Source: an uncultured Gammaproteobacteria bacterium (GTDB lineage Bacteria > Pseudomonadota > Gammaproteobacteria > Nitrosococcales > Methylophagaceae). Taken from it: a stretch of DNA of 23,495 bases. The position numbers and the translations under genes are program-made. Of this stretch, positions 23,449 to 23,495 are shown piece after piece. How positions within the stretch are numbered: the stretch's first letter is position 1; each line of letters begins with the position of its first letter. Under the pieces are notes generated by a model. That model was not told where the DNA came from, did not search any database, and was given only the letters and a program-made list of their open reading frames with translations. The stretch spans positions 1 through 23,495 of the forward strand of contig CAJXPP010000009.1 of assembly GCA_913058195.1 (NCBI GenBank), given 5' to 3'.

Positions 23449-23495
23449 CTGTCTCTTATACACATCTGACGCTGCCGACGATCTACTCTGTGTAG
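23449..23495 (+). other. Nextera i5-side sequencing adapter (artefact)
   Basis: Begins with the reverse complement of the Tn5 mosaic end (CTGTCTCTTATACACATCT), then the Nextera read-1 primer part GACGCTGCCGACGA, eight index bases (TCTACTCT) and the start of the P5 arm. It is library adapter; the TolC-family gene is cut here. Confidence 0.98.

Noticed and set aside
1..23495. CRISPR arrays, tRNA or rRNA genes, insertion sequences
   Set aside because: No regular repeat-spacer pattern, no cloverleaf-like or rRNA-like sequence and no transposase motifs were seen on either strand; the only Tn5 ends are library adapter.

Overview
This is a 23.5-kb contig from a low-GC (about 40% by eye) gammaproteobacterium, probably marine or aquatic. 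The protein families, the overlapping gene junctions and above all the resemblance to the syp exopolysaccharide locus of Vibrio fischeri point that way. I cannot name a genus, and nothing shows that it is a Vibrio. Both ends are Illumina Nextera adapter with index bases (1-50 and 23449-23495). The genomic part is therefore 51-23448, and genes at the edges are cut.

Layout. Positions 192-20708 hold a long run of minus-strand genes for a Wzx/Wzy-type exopolysaccharide. In order of transcription they are: GT4 glycosyltransferase, Wzx flippase, Wzy polymerase/ligase, a VanZ-plus-beta-sandwich membrane protein, an acyltransferase-3; then GlmS, a left-handed beta-helix acetyltransferase, a glycosyltransferase, Wzz, GT4, GT2, the initiating phosphoglycosyl transferase; then a STAS protein, an OmpA-domain lipoprotein, a six-SLBB export protein, a CpsD-like ATPase with a broken P-loop, a kinase-receiver-PP2C switch protein, and a lone receiver. 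On the plus strand a UDP-sugar epimerase (20956-21906) diverges from this run. A small Cys/His-rich CopL-like protein (22220-22585) and the start of a TolC-family metal-efflux outer-membrane gene (22715 onward) form a separate, probably copper-related, unit.

How it works together. By domain order the block reads like V. fischeri sypI/J-K-L-M-N-O-P-Q-R followed by sypA-B-C-D-E. The export and regulatory half has moved to the end, and glmS, vanZ and acyltransferase-3 genes are added. The SypE-like protein (RsbW-type kinase, receiver, PP2C phosphatase) and the SypA-like STAS protein would form a partner switch that gates polysaccharide production.

Regulation. Four sigma-54 promoters can be read directly (GG-N10-GC, each 38-42 nt from its start codon). 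They lie before the STAS gene, glmS, the first GT4 gene and the divergent epimerase. About 70-130 bp upstream of each predicted start site sit copies of a TTGCAAATTGCAAA-like motif, the expected place for an enhancer-binding activator. No such activator gene lies in the window. These shared sites tie the epimerase and glmS to the polysaccharide regulon and are the most notable signal here.
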